64,000 nucleotides of DNA from Rhizobium sp. SSA_523. GTDB lineage: Bacteria; Pseudomonadota; Alphaproteobacteria; Rhizobiales; Rhizobiaceae. Positions 40,276 through 49,641 of this stretch are shown one piece after another (within the stretch, counting starts at the first letter, position 1; each line of letters begins with the position of its first letter). A program made the position numbers and the translations under genes. Under the pieces are notes generated by a model that was given only the letters and a program-made list of their open reading frames with translations, made no database searches and was not told the origin of the DNA. The stretch is taken from positions 3,280,501 to 3,344,500 of the forward strand of contig NZ_CP129382.1 in NCBI RefSeq assembly GCF_030435705.1. Reading direction: 5' to 3'.

Positions 40276-40355
40276 ATAATCCTGCCATACGCCCCCGCGG
40301 CGCTTGCGTCAATTCCCCGCTTTTGCTTTTGTCGCGCGGTCAAAGGAACGGGTCA

Positions 40356-41450
40356 ATGAAACGCAACGCGGGCATTCTGGCAGATCGCGCCATCGGCGCA
40401 TTATTCGACGAAGGCAGGCTGAAGAGCGAAATGCCGCTGGACAAGGACCAGGTCCAGCCGGCAAGCCTGGATCTGCGCCTGGGTTCCAAAGCCCTGCGGG
40501 TGCGGGCGAGCTTCATGCCGGGGCCGAACCATACGGTGGTCGACAAGCTCGAGCGGCTGACGCTGCACGAGATCGACCTGGAGCAGGGGGCGGTTCTGGA
40601 GACCGGCTGCGTCTATATCGTGCCGCTGATGGAGAGCCTCGATCTGCCGGCCGATCTCTCGGCCTCCACCAATCCCAAGAGCTCGACCGGACGACTGGAT
40701 ATTTTCACCCGCGTGATGGTGGATCGCGCTCAGGAATTCGACAAGATACCCGCAGGTTACCAGGGTCAGCTTTACCTGGAGATCTCGCCGCGCACCTTTC
40801 CGGTCATCGTCCGCCGCGGCTCGCGCCTGTCGCAGATCCGCTTCCGCACCGGTCACGCTCTGCTTTCCGAGTCAGAGGTTCTCGCGCTGCATAAAGATGA
40901 GATGCTGGTGGCCAGCGACACGCCGAATGTGTCGGGAGCGGGCATTGCCTTGTCCATCGATCTCCAGGGAACAGGTCCGGACGGGCTCGTGGGCTATCGC
41001 GGCAAGCATCATACATCCGTCATCGACGTCGATCGCAAGGCGGCGCTGGACGTGCTGGATTTCTGGGAACCGCTCTACAGCCGCGGCCGCGACGAATTGA
41101 TCCTCGATCCGGATGAGTTCTATATCCTGGTATCGCGCGAAGCGGTGCATGTTCCGCCGCTGTATGCCGCGGAAATGACGCCCTATGATCCCCTGGTGGG
41201 AGAGTTCCGGGTGCATTATGCCGGTTTCTTCGATCCCGGTTTCGGTCATGCCTCCGTCGGCGGTACCGGAAGCCGCGCTGTGCTGGAGGTGCGCAGCCAC
41301 GAAGTGCCCTTCATCCTGGAGCACGGCCAGATCGTCGGCCGCCTGGTGTTCGAGCACATGCTCGAGCGTCCCCAGGCGCTTTACGGCTCCGGATTAGGAT
41401 CGAATTACCAGGCGCAGGGCCTGAAGCTCTCCAAGCATTTCCGAGGCTGA
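40356..41450 (+). CDS. dcd: dCTP deaminase, double-length form
   Basis: 364 aa, about twice the ~190 aa E. coli Dcd. Converts dCTP to dUTP, feeding dTMP synthesis. Half 1 holds VQPASLDLRLG, STNPKSSTGRLDI and QLYLEISPRTF; half 2 holds HYAGFFDPGFGHASVGG, AVLEVRSHEVPF and GQIVGRLVFEHM. Both halves read as dUTPase/DCD folds. Divergent from metZ. Confidence 0.85.
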   Translation: MKRNAGILADRAIGALFDEGRLKSEMPLDKDQVQPASLDLRLGSKALRVRASFMPGPNHTVVDKLERLTLHEIDLEQGAVLETGCVYIVPLMESLDLPADLSASTNPKSSTGRLDIFTRVMVDRAQEFDKIPAGYQGQLYLEISPRTFPVIVRRGSRLSQIRFRTGHALLSESEVLALHKDEMLVASDTPNVSGAGIALSIDLQGTGPDGLVGYRGKHHTSVIDVDRKAALDVLDFWEPLYSRGRDELILDPDEFYILVSREAVHVPPLYAAEMTPYDPLVGEFRVHYAGFFDPGFGHASVGGTGSRAVLEVRSHEVPFILEHGQIVGRLVFEHMLERPQALYGSGLGSNYQAQGLKLSKHFRG

Positions 41451-41509
41451 TCGCATCTGTTTTTTCCCTTGAAGGGGCCAAGGCCAGGTGCTAGTTCTCA
41501 GCCTCGCAG

Positions 41510-41583
41510 GCGGGTGTAGCTCAATGGTAGAGCAGTAGCTTCCCAAGCTAACGACGAGGGTTCGATTCCCTTCACCCGCTCCA
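41510..41583 (+). tRNA. tRNA-Gly (CCC)
   Basis: 74 nt with encoded CCA. Acceptor GCGGGTG / CACCCGC, D-arm TAGCTCAATGGTAGAGC, anticodon loop CTTCCCAAG in the stem TAGCT..AGCTA gives CCC (Gly), T-loop TTCGATT. Confidence 0.95.
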
Positions 41584-41597
41584 GCGGCATTCTTGTC

Positions 41598-41620
41598 CCG
41601 CCGAATGGCGGCTTTCTTTC
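41598..41620 (+). terminator. terminator of tRNA-Gly
   Basis: 5-bp stem CCGCC / GGCGG with loop GAAT, followed by CTTTCTTTC. 14 nt after the tRNA end. Confidence 0.6.
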
Positions 41621-41814
41621 CGATCCCACGCAGCTCATGAAATGGCCCGACAGGCGGATGTCGCCGGCCGGGCCTGCTATCGCGGTTCGTCCGTAGCGTG
41701 ACGGGATCGTTCGCATAGCTGCGTCACGCGTTCAGCCTTGCCCTCACTTGGCATCGCCTGTCGCCGCCGCAAGCCGCGCGGTGTCGCGCGACCTGCTTTC
41801 GCCGTGGAAGCGGC

Positions 41815-43803
41815 TCAGAACTCCGCCCATTCCTGGCGTTCGGCAGCCGCTCCGCCCATGGCTCTTGCCACCGCGCTCGTCATGCGATGCACGGCCGGCG
41901 CCGAGGATTGCCGGTCGCGGCCATCGACGGCGCGCAAGACGGACTGCTGGCGGATCTTGAACTGCGCGACCAGCCGGCCAAGGCTGTCCGCCTCGGCAGA
42001 CAGCTTGTGCGTCGCGGCGGCCGTCTCCTCCACCATGGCGGCGTTCTGCTGCGTCACCTGGTCCATCTGGTTGACGGCGGTGTTGACCTCGTGCAGCCCT
42101 GTCGACTGTTCCTGCGATGCATTGGCAATCGAATGGATGCGCTCGTTGATCTGCAACACGTAGCGTTCGATATCCGTGAGGGAGCTGCCCGTCTGCTCGA
42201 CCAGAGCCACGCCCACCTGCACGCTCTCTCCCGATTTGGTGATCAGGTTCTTGATGTCCTTGGCAGCGGTAGCCGAGCGCTGGGCCAGTTCCCGCACCTC
42301 CTGGGCCACCACCGCGAAGCCCTTGCCCGCCTCGCCGGCACGGGCGGCTTCAACGCCGGCATTGAGCGCGAGCAGGTTCGTCTGGAAGGCGATCTCGTCA
42401 ATGACATTGATGATCTGGGTGATCTCGCGCGAGGCGTTTTCGATGTCTGCCATGGCCTTGATGGCGTCCGTCACAATGCGGGAGGACTGTTCGGTGCGCG
42501 CCTTGGCCTCACCGACCATCTTGTTTGCTTCCTGAGCACGATCTGTCGAATTGCGCACCACGGCGGTGATCTCGTCCAGCGCGGCAGAGGATTCTTCCAG
42601 GGCCGCGGCCTGCTGTTCCGTCCGCTTGGAAAGACTGTCGGAGGAATTGCGCAGTTCCGCACTGTTGGCGTTCAGGCTGTCGCTTGCAAAGCGGATGTCC
42701 TGGATCGTCCGCTCCAGATGAGCGACGGTGCCATTCACGTTCTTCTTCAGCTCGTCGAACACGCCCCGGAACTCGCCCTGCATGGACTGGGTCAGGTCAC
42801 CTCCGGAGAGAAGTTTCATCACCCGGCTGGTTTCTGTCACGCCGATCTCGACCGAGGCCACCAGCTGATTGACGTTGCGCGCGAACTGGTTGAGGTTTTC
42901 GTCGCCATAGTCCTTGGTGATCCGCTTGGAGAAATCGCCGTCGGCAGCCGAAGAGACGACGGTCGCCAGCCCCGATTGCAGCTCCTGGTTCTTCACTCTC
43001 ATGGCCGTTTCCTGGGCGTTCATCCTTTGAACGTCCAGGCCGTTCTGCTTGAACACATTGACAGCCGCCGCCATGGCACCGATCTCGTCCGACCGGCCGG
43101 TGAAGGGAACCTCAACACTGTAGTCGCCATCGGCAAGCGTGCCCATGACCTTGGTGACCTGAACGATGGGCCGGCTGATCTTGAAGGTCGCGACATAGAT
43201 TGCCGCGCCCGCACCACCGACCACGCCCACGACGGTTGCCAGGATGATGATCAGCAATGCCGTCGCCTGGAACTCATCCATGGATTGCGACAAGCCGGCC
43301 AGCTTTGCCTTGTCGGCATTCACGACATCGTCGATTTCCTTCTGGAAGGCTTTGCGGTTGGCGCGGTTGTCATCGGTATTGCCATGAGCATTGGCAGCCT
43401 CGGGTCCAACCTCGGTCGCGAGCCTCGCCGTCTCGGTCCTGAAGACGGTGAAGGAGGCGGCGGTCTGCGCCAGCTCGTCAAAATCGGTCTTCTGATCGGC
43501 AGCGACAATCTTCGACCAGTCGGAGACGAGCGTATTCAGCTCGGCCAGCTGCTTTACCGCGCCGGCGGCGAAAGGCTTGGCCACCTCGGCGTTTTCGGCA
43601 TTGTAGGCCCCGCGCAATTCCATGACGACCGCCGTCACGATGCGGTTCAGGTGCTCGCCATACTGCGCACGCTTCGCTGCAAGCTCATACTCGGTGACAT
43701 GGCCATCATAGGCGGCCAGGGTGTAGGTACAGATTGCGCCGATGGAAACTGCAACGAACGCCATCGCCGCGACGACGGCGAAGATCTTGCTGCGAATGCT
43801 CAT
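41815..43803 (-). CDS. methyl-accepting chemotaxis protein
   Basis: 662 aa. Membrane segment at residues ~8-30, a ~160-residue helical ligand-type domain, a second membrane segment near 190-212, HAMP-type linkers, and the highly conserved signalling hairpin EIAFQTNLLALNAGVEAARAG in the C-terminal third. The last residues QEWAEF resemble the WxxF-type tail that tethers CheR/CheB, so adaptation is likely by methylation. Ligand unknown. Confidence 0.93.
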   Translation of the reverse strand: MSIRSKIFAVVAAMAFVAVSIGAICTYTLAAYDGHVTEYELAAKRAQYGEHLNRIVTAVVMELRGAYNAENAEVAKPFAAGAVKQLAELNTLVSDWSKIVAADQKTDFDELAQTAASFTVFRTETARLATEVGPEAANAHGNTDDNRANRKAFQKEIDDVVNADKAKLAGLSQSMDEFQATALLIIILATVVGVVGGAGAAIYVATFKISRPIVQVTKVMGTLADGDYSVEVPFTGRSDEIGAMAAAVNVFKQNGLDVQRMNAQETAMRVKNQELQSGLATVVSSAADGDFSKRITKDYGDENLNQFARNVNQLVASVEIGVTETSRVMKLLSGGDLTQSMQGEFRGVFDELKKNVNGTVAHLERTIQDIRFASDSLNANSAELRNSSDSLSKRTEQQAAALEESSAALDEITAVVRNSTDRAQEANKMVGEAKARTEQSSRIVTDAIKAMADIENASREITQIINVIDEIAFQTNLLALNAGVEAARAGEAGKGFAVVAQEVRELAQRSATAAKDIKNLITKSGESVQVGVALVEQTGSSLTDIERYVLQINERIHSIANASQEQSTGLHEVNTAVNQMDQVTQQNAAMVEETAAATHKLSAEADSLGRLVAQFKIRQQSVLRAVDGRDRQSSAPAVHRMTSAVARAMGGAAAERQEWAEF

Positions 43804-43846
43804 GGAGAGGTGCCTTTTCGATTGATTACCACCTCAGCCTTACCGG

Positions 43847-45967
43847 TCAGCGCTTAAAGATTAGTTCAAACTTAAGTAAGCGTCTCCCAAGAATTCCCCT
43901 GTCAGAACTTATAGTTTTCTTGACATCCATCGGTTTTGAACCAGATGCGGCGGTATTTGCGGCGCAATCCCTCTGGCTCTTGCTGATGGCGTCTCCCATG
44001 ACCCCATTGGTTGGGAGATGCGGCGTCTTCTTCCAGAAAAACGGGTCCGTCCGCAGTTCGTTCAGTGCCCGCCAGGCGGCATAGGAGCTCATGAACCAGT
44101 GCACGGGCACGCTGATCCAGCGCCAGCCCAGCATTTGCCTCTCCCTTGCAATCATGGCGCCGATCCCGAGCTTGAGGAAGATCAGGTAGCTGCCGGAAAC
44201 ATTGGCGGCATCGACGCAGAGAAGAACGAGGCTGTCGAATGGCAGGGACCCCAGACCGAGGACTGTTGCCCGGTAACCGGCTTCTATGACAAAGGCGATG
44301 ATCAGGGGATGGAGCAGGGCGGAGGCCAGCATGCCGCCGATCAGCAGGTGGAAGCTCAAGGCGGCGCGCAGGCCCATCTGGCGCGCGCAGAGCACCGGTG
44401 CCCTCGTCATGACCAGCCAGGTCTGCAGCCATCCCTTGAACCATCGCGTGCGCTGGCCGATCCAGACGCGCCAGACAAGCGGGGCATCCTCCAGCGTCTG
44501 GCAGCGCAGCGTCTGCGCGCGGTAATTGAGCCGGTAGAGGCGAAGGCCGAGATCGGCATCCTCGGTCACGTTGAACGGATCCCAACCCCCGACATCCCGC
44601 AGCACCTGCGTGCGGAAGTGGTTCGAAGTGCCGCCAAGCGGCAGCGGCAAACGATGATTGGCGAGCATGGGCAGCATGGCGCGAAACAGCGCTGCATATT
44701 CCAGCGCGAACATGGTGCTGATGCTGTTGGCATCAAGATTGGCGATGATCAGCGGCGCCTGCAGGCAGGCCACGTTTTCATCGCAGCAGCGGAAACGCGC
44801 ATAGGCTTCCCGCAATTGCTGTGGATGCGGCCTGTCTTCCGCGTCGTAAATGGTCAGAAACTCGCCGCGTGCGCCGGCCAGCGCATAGGTAAGGGCCTTT
44901 GGTTTCGTGCGCGGATGGCAGGCAGGAACTTCGACGATGTCGAAATAGGGTGGCAGCGCCATGGCCTTCAGCGCGTCGATCGTCTCGCGGTCGTCGGCTT
45001 CGCAGGCAAGCTTGATGTCCAGGAGGGACCGGGGCCAATCCAGCCGCTCGAGATTGGCCACCAGCTGCGCCACCATGCCGGCCTCGCGGTAGAGCGCAAC
45101 CATGATGGTATAGACCGGAAGCGGCGGTGAGACGGGCATATCGACTGCATGAACGGCCGGCCGCTTCTGACCCACTGCCCAGAGGCGCATGATGAGGGCG
45201 GAGAGGTAGACCAGCGAGAGGCCCGCATGCAGGCTTTGCAGAGCCCCGGCAGGATAGACGAGGAGGAGGGCAATCAGGCCGGTGACGGCGCATCCGCCCA
45301 TCCAGCCCTGCCATCCGGTGGCGACGATGCGGGCGGAATGGTGCGGTTGGCGGTCGAAGAGATGCGCCACCGTGTGCTTGACCCGCCTCTGCGCCCCGGC
45401 GGCCCAGACGGCGTTGCGGATCGCCGAAGGCGTCGTGATCACCAGCTGCTGCGCAAGCTGCGGCCCTTGCAGGAGGCGGGCGGAGAAATCCGCCAGAAGC
45501 GCCGCTTCCGGGACCAATGCGATCTGCGGTGCGCGATCCGGATGGTTGATGCGAACCTGCCGCGGCGTGACCAGCTGGCTGTCGAGAAAGTCGATGTCCT
45601 GAACCGCCGCCGCCGCAATCTCATCGATGAAGGGAAGACGCATGGCACGCGCAATGGCGCCGTAATAGGCATCTTCCGAAACGGAGCCTGAATGCAGCAA
45701 TTCCCGCTCGATCGTCGTGCCATGCATCCGGGCCCGGTCTCGCATGGCGAGGATGAGCGGCCTGGCAAAGCCGAGCGACAGGAGTGCGGCCTCTTCGCTC
45801 TGCACGTCGATGATGGGAAGGACATCCGTCGAATCCTGTCCGGGCTGCGCGAGGGTCTCCAGGTCTTGACGTGGCGGATGCGGCTGAGGAAGCCGCACCG
45901 GAGGATCCACAGGCGCGGAAAGGCGGATGCCTTCGATGTCGAGCGGATATTCCCCTGCATCCGTCAA
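43847..45967 (-). CDS. family-2 glycosyltransferase with GspE-N-like domain
   Basis: 706 aa. Residues ~55-200 resemble the N-terminal domain of type II secretion ATPases (LGFARPLILAMRDRARMHG, MRLPFIDE). Membrane segments begin near 220. The GT2 processive core follows: CEADDRET, TIYDAEDRPH, VTEDADLGL and the QxxRW-type motif GQRTRWFKGW, then three or more C-terminal membrane helices. Likely builds or secretes a polysaccharide, as cellulose-synthase-like enzymes do; the sugar is unknown. The tail after ~650 is polar. The chemoreceptor gene follows 43 bp downstream. Confidence 0.88.
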   Translation of the reverse strand: MTDAGEYPLDIEGIRLSAPVDPPVRLPQPHPPRQDLETLAQPGQDSTDVLPIIDVQSEEAALLSLGFARPLILAMRDRARMHGTTIERELLHSGSVSEDAYYGAIARAMRLPFIDEIAAAAVQDIDFLDSQLVTPRQVRINHPDRAPQIALVPEAALLADFSARLLQGPQLAQQLVITTPSAIRNAVWAAGAQRRVKHTVAHLFDRQPHHSARIVATGWQGWMGGCAVTGLIALLLVYPAGALQSLHAGLSLVYLSALIMRLWAVGQKRPAVHAVDMPVSPPLPVYTIMVALYREAGMVAQLVANLERLDWPRSLLDIKLACEADDRETIDALKAMALPPYFDIVEVPACHPRTKPKALTYALAGARGEFLTIYDAEDRPHPQQLREAYARFRCCDENVACLQAPLIIANLDANSISTMFALEYAALFRAMLPMLANHRLPLPLGGTSNHFRTQVLRDVGGWDPFNVTEDADLGLRLYRLNYRAQTLRCQTLEDAPLVWRVWIGQRTRWFKGWLQTWLVMTRAPVLCARQMGLRAALSFHLLIGGMLASALLHPLIIAFVIEAGYRATVLGLGSLPFDSLVLLCVDAANVSGSYLIFLKLGIGAMIARERQMLGWRWISVPVHWFMSSYAAWRALNELRTDPFFWKKTPHLPTNGVMGDAISKSQRDCAANTAASGSKPMDVKKTISSDRGILGRRLLKFELIFKR

Positions 45968-46092
45968 GCTGATAAACCCCCGTCTGCAGCCGGCTATGAT
46001 GCTAGCGCGCTTTCACTGGCGCTCATATGGAGTGCGAGCGCCGCGCCCAGCCGGATCTCGGTAACCGTAGGTGTGCGCAGAAGGGCTTTCAA

Positions 46093-46983
46093 TTGACAGA
46101 TCTGACGTATTGGAGATGCCGCACCCTCTCTTTAGGTCTGGGATTTTTGCTGGCCTGCTCTGCTGCCGGCACAGGCCTTGCCCAGAATGCGCCGAAGCCG
46201 GATCAGGCGGTCCAGACGGTGGAAATTCCACTTCTCATCGATCCCGCTGAGCGCCTGGCAAAGCCGGACCTCACGGCGCTGCCGCGGTTTCGCGTTCTCA
46301 CCACAGTGGATTTTCCGCCATTCAGCTTTGTCGATCAGACCGATCGCCTGTCCGGTTTCAACATTGATCTGGTGCGCGAGATCTGCCGCGAGCTTGATAT
46401 CGAAGCCAAGTGCCAGCTGCAGGTCATGCCCTTCGCCGACCTGAAGAAGGCGCTGGAAGAGGGGCAGGGGGAGGCCGTGGCTGCGGGAATCTCGGTCGAT
46501 GCGGAGCTGCGGCAGAGCTTCGACTTCTCGAGACCCTATCTCACCATTCCCGCCCGCTTTGCGGCCAGCAAGGCGGCTGCTCTCTCCGGTTCCGCGGCGC
46601 TCGCGCTTGTCGACCGGCCTGTCGGTGTCATCCAGGCAACGGTGCATGAGGAGATGCTGAAGAGCTTTTTCCCCCGTGTGAAGCCTGTCTCTTTCGCCAG
46701 CCGTGGCGACATGCTGACGGCGCTGAAGGAGAGAAAGGTGGATGCGGTCTTCGGCGATGGGCTCAGCCTGCCCTTCTGGATTGCCAGCCCGGATTCCGAA
46801 GCCTGCTGCATCCTGTTCGACGGACCCTATCTTTCGGAGCATTTTCTCGGGGAGGGCCTGTCGCTGATGCTCAGACAGAAGCCCGCACAACTCACGCAGG
46901 CGGTCAACTACGCGCTTGTGCGGCTGGCGGAGACGGGCAAGCTGCAGGAAATCTTCCTGCGCTATTTCCCGAACGGCCTTTGA
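46093..46983 (+). CDS. family-3 periplasmic binding protein, orphan
   Basis: 296 aa from TTG 46093, with AAGGG 7 nt upstream; an ATG at 46027 would add 22 polar residues and is less likely. The signal peptide ends GTGLAQ. The SBP_bac_3 core shows VLTTVDFPPFSFVDQTDRL and GFNIDLVREICREL, then DFSRPYLTIPARF and ERKVDAVFGDGLSLPF. Binds an amino acid or similar small polar ligand. No permease or ATPase gene is adjacent, so it may feed a remote transporter or a sensor. Confidence 0.82.
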   Translation: MTDLTYWRCRTLSLGLGFLLACSAAGTGLAQNAPKPDQAVQTVEIPLLIDPAERLAKPDLTALPRFRVLTTVDFPPFSFVDQTDRLSGFNIDLVREICRELDIEAKCQLQVMPFADLKKALEEGQGEAVAAGISVDAELRQSFDFSRPYLTIPARFAASKAAALSGSAALALVDRPVGVIQATVHEEMLKSFFPRVKPVSFASRGDMLTALKERKVDAVFGDGLSLPFWIASPDSEACCILFDGPYLSEHFLGEGLSLMLRQKPAQLTQAVNYALVRLAETGKLQEIFLRYFPNGL

Positions 46984-47013
46984 CAACAGTCAAGTGAGGC
47001 GCCTGCGCGGAAG

Positions 47014-47064
47014 GCAGAGCCGAAGCGTTGGGCCTGGCGGCTTTGCGTGACGCATCGGCTCTGC
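47014..47064. terminator. stem-loop between convergent genes
   Basis: 10-bp perfect arms GCAGAGCCGA (47014-47023) and TCGGCTCTGC (47055-47064), extended by GCG/CGC after one mismatch. Between the binding-protein and S24-regulator stops; no T-tract. Confidence 0.6.
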
Positions 47065-47108
47065 GACATAGCCGATTCCGCTTTGTCGCCCGATGCTGTC
47101 AGCCCCTC

Positions 47109-47789
47109 TTACTGGCTGGCCCAGATGATCCGCGCTACCCATTCGATATCGGTGGTATCGAAGCTGCGATTGGGGTGTTGCGGGTTCAATGACATGAGTT
47201 CGATGGTGCGGGCGCTTTGGCGCACCAGCACCTTGGCCATGACCTCGCCCTCCCGCGTCTTGACCACCACCCGATCGCCCCGGCGCACCTGTGCACCAGG
47301 CTCGACGATCAGCCGGTCGCCGTCGCGATACAGAGGCATCATGGAATCGCCCTGCACTTCCAGGGCATAGACGCCAGGCCGGCGCGACGCGGCAACGGGA
47401 AAATCCACCACATCCCATCCCTGGCCGGCAGGGAAGCCGCCGTCGTCGAAGAAGCCGCCGGCACCGGCCTGGGCAAAGCCCAGAAGGGGAATGGAGCCGG
47501 CCTGCGGCGGGAAGGCTCCATCCGGCAGGTCATTCTTCGCCAGCTCGTCCTTGAGCTTTGCCTGCGGCAGATAAGACAGGAATTGCTCGATCGTGGCTCC
47601 CGTGGCGTCCAGCACCTTGGAGATCGACTCGGTCGATGGCCAGCGCATGCGTCCGTCCGGACCCTGCCGCTTGGACTTGTTGAAAGATGTCGGGTCCAGC
47701 CCGGCGCGCCGCGCCAGCCCCGAGGCGGTCAGATGGTGCCGCTCGGCCAGGGTGTCGATGGCTTTCCAGATCGTCTCATGCGACAGCAT
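47109..47789 (-). CDS. HTH / S24 peptidase-type transcriptional regulator
   Basis: 226 aa. N-terminal helix-turn-helix (TLAERHHLTASGLARRAGLD), then a LexA/CI-type S24 domain: catalytic Ser in EVQGDSMMPLYRDGD and Lys in REGEVMAKVLVR. Such proteins are repressors that can self-cleave or act as non-cleaving relatives. The region around ALEVQG lacks an obvious Ala-Gly cleavage pair in my reading (AQAGAGG near 145 is a candidate). ATG 47789 is preferred over the 30-residue longer frame. Confidence 0.85.
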   Translation of the reverse strand: MLSHETIWKAIDTLAERHHLTASGLARRAGLDPTSFNKSKRQGPDGRMRWPSTESISKVLDATGATIEQFLSYLPQAKLKDELAKNDLPDGAFPPQAGSIPLLGFAQAGAGGFFDDGGFPAGQGWDVVDFPVAASRRPGVYALEVQGDSMMPLYRDGDRLIVEPGAQVRRGDRVVVKTREGEVMAKVLVRQSARTIELMSLNPQHPNRSFDTTDIEWVARIIWASQ

Positions 47790-47998
47790 TGTCGGCTCGC
47801 TCTCCGGCAGTTGGCCGGCGTCAAGATTGGAACGTCGAGCCGGTACGGGGTTACGCGCCGCATCTTCAGATACAGACAAAGGCGGCTCCGAACTCTGGTT
47901 TCAGACGGCGAAAACCCTTCGCCGCCACCTGTCAGCCACATTAATCGAAGGAACAGGTCGAGTAAAGCAGAAAAAGGAATAAAATCCTTTTGAGCCGA

Positions 47999-48646
47999 TC
48001 AAGCCACCAGAGCCATGTTGATCTTGCCGAGCTTGATGACCGCCTGGGTTCGGCTGTCGACGTTGAGCTTCAGCAGAATGGCCGACACATGCGCCTTGAT
48101 GGTGGCTTCCGACACGCCAAGCTCATAGGCGATCTGCTTGTTGAGCAGGCCCTCCGCCAGCATGGAGAGAACCCGGCTCTGCTGCGGTGTCAGCGTCTTC
48201 AGCCGCTCCATCAATTCGGTGACGGCGGGATCTTCCTCTATGTCGTGCTCCACACCGTGCGGGGTCCAAATGCCGCCCTCAAGCACCGTTTCGATCGCCT
48301 GGCGGATTTCGTCCAGACCGGCGGATTTGGAAATGAAGCCGGAGGCGCCAAGCTCCAGCACGCGCCGCACCGTGGCTCCGTCATCGGTGGCGGATACGAT
48401 GGTGATAGGCAGGTGCGGAAAGGTGGTGCGCATGGACATCAGCCCGGAAAATCCGCTGACGCCCGGCATCGACAGGTCGAGAAGCATCAGGTCGGCATCC
48501 GGATGCTCGCTCGCCGCCGCCTGCGCAGCTTCGAATGTGCCAGCTTCGACAATGTCCGCATGTCCGGCAATATCGCCCAAGATCTGGCGCAGTGCGCCTC
48601 GAAAGAGCGGATGGTCGTCTGCGATGATGATCTTGATTGAATGCAT
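47999..48646 (-). CDS. NarL/LuxR-family response regulator
   Basis: 215 aa. Receiver domain: IIIADDHPLFRGALRQIL, phosphorylation Asp in LMLLDLSMPGVSG, SATDDGATV, and the conserved Lys in GFISKSAGLDE. C-terminal LuxR-type HTH: LTPQQSRVLSMLAEGL and ATIKAHVSAILLKL. The start ATG 48646 has GGAGGGGGCG upstream. No adjacent histidine kinase, so the partner is unlinked. Target unknown. Confidence 0.92.
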   Translation of the reverse strand: MHSIKIIIADDHPLFRGALRQILGDIAGHADIVEAGTFEAAQAAASEHPDADLMLLDLSMPGVSGFSGLMSMRTTFPHLPITIVSATDDGATVRRVLELGASGFISKSAGLDEIRQAIETVLEGGIWTPHGVEHDIEEDPAVTELMERLKTLTPQQSRVLSMLAEGLLNKQIAYELGVSEATIKAHVSAILLKLNVDSRTQAVIKLGKINMALVA

Positions 48647-48746
48647 GTCCACGCCCCCTCCCAAGAGCATAGTCCGCTTCCCTGCCGATACCACTAATAA
48701 TACCGCCGGGCTTTTCAAACAAGATGAAGTTTTCCGGGTGAACCGG

Positions 48747-49178
48747 TTAAAGCCGATCAGGACTAAGCTCTTCCTGCGAGCGGAACTCCTCGATCAGTCC
48801 CATGAAGCGGCGCATGAAGCGCTCCATGATCGACAGGGATTGCTCGATCTCCTCCTCGCTGGGAAGGTTTCCCTTGGCTCCGGCGGCCAATCTCTGCTCC
48901 AGAGCCTCGACGCGGCGTTCCAGCCCGTCGAGTTCCTGTTCGAAGGCCGTGCGCTCGTCCGCCGTCATGCGGCAGACGAGATTGCCGCGTTCCTCCTTGC
49001 AATAGGTGATGGCGCCGGTTTTCTGGTCGAGCCGGATGAAGCCGCTCTCCGTTTTCTCCAGATGATAGCGGTTGCCATCGCGGTCGGAGGGGGATGCCGC
49101 ATCGCCGCCGGGAGACTGGGCCGCTGCCGTGCCCGCCAGCAGAAGGGCCAGTATGGCTGGATAAATTCCTAGGTTCAT
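48747..49178 (-). CDS. small secreted protein with coiled coil
   Basis: 143 aa. Signal peptide MNLGIYPAILALLLAGTAAA, then a short beta-like region with two cysteines (ITYCKEERGNLVCRM), then an acidic helix (residues ~75-135) rich in E/L/R heptads (EQELDGLERRVEALEQRL). Not a family I can name. ATG 49178 follows AGGA. Probably periplasmic. Confidence 0.7.
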   Translation of the reverse strand: MNLGIYPAILALLLAGTAAAQSPGGDAASPSDRDGNRYHLEKTESGFIRLDQKTGAITYCKEERGNLVCRMTADERTAFEQELDGLERRVEALEQRLAAGAKGNLPSEEEIEQSLSIMERFMRRFMGLIEEFRSQEELSPDRL

Positions 49179-49296
49179 GCGCTTGTCCTCCGGATCTCTA
49201 GGTGAATTCAGCCCTGTCGTTGAGGGGCGCGGCATGGACAATCCACCCGCTTTGCGGCAAAGCCTGCTGGACAGAGCATGAAGACGGATGCCGCCG

Positions 49297-49641
49297 ATGA
49301 GTATAGTCCTTTATAAGATCGTCCCGGAGGATTTATGGCAGCCGGCGCGGCAGGCCGGCATTTTCTACGGTGCGCCGGTGGATGTCAGCGACGGCTTCAT
49401 TCATTTCTCCACCGCGGCCCAGCTTGCCGAGACCGCCAGACGTCACTTCGCCGGCCAGGATGGCCTGCTTCTGGTGGCGGTTGCGCAGGAGCGCCTGGGC
49501 GATGCCCTTCGGTTCGAAGTCTCTCGCGGCGGCGATCTGTTTCCGCATCTCTTCGCGCCACTGCCGCTTTCGGCGGTCCTGTGGGAAAAGCCGTTGCCGC
49601 TCGGAGCCGATGGCCAGCATGTCTTTCCGGAGCTTGATTGA
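49297..49641 (+). CDS. DUF952 family protein
   Basis: 114 aa. MSIVLYKIVPEDLWQPA, GFIHFSTAAQLAETARRHF, LLLVAVAQERLG and FPHLFAPLPLSAVLW match the DUF952 pattern. ADP-ribosyltransferase-like fold has been proposed for relatives; no activity is established. Its TGA overlaps the pyrD ATG by 1 nt, so the pair is co-translated. ATG 49288 is an alternative start. Confidence 0.88.
   Translation: MSIVLYKIVPEDLWQPARQAGIFYGAPVDVSDGFIHFSTAAQLAETARRHFAGQDGLLLVAVAQERLGDALRFEVSRGGDLFPHLFAPLPLSAVLWEKPLPLGADGQHVFPELD

Noticed and set aside
41887..43857. 656-aa open frame antisense to the chemoreceptor
   Set aside because: Complement of a clear MCP gene; no ribosome site and no domain.
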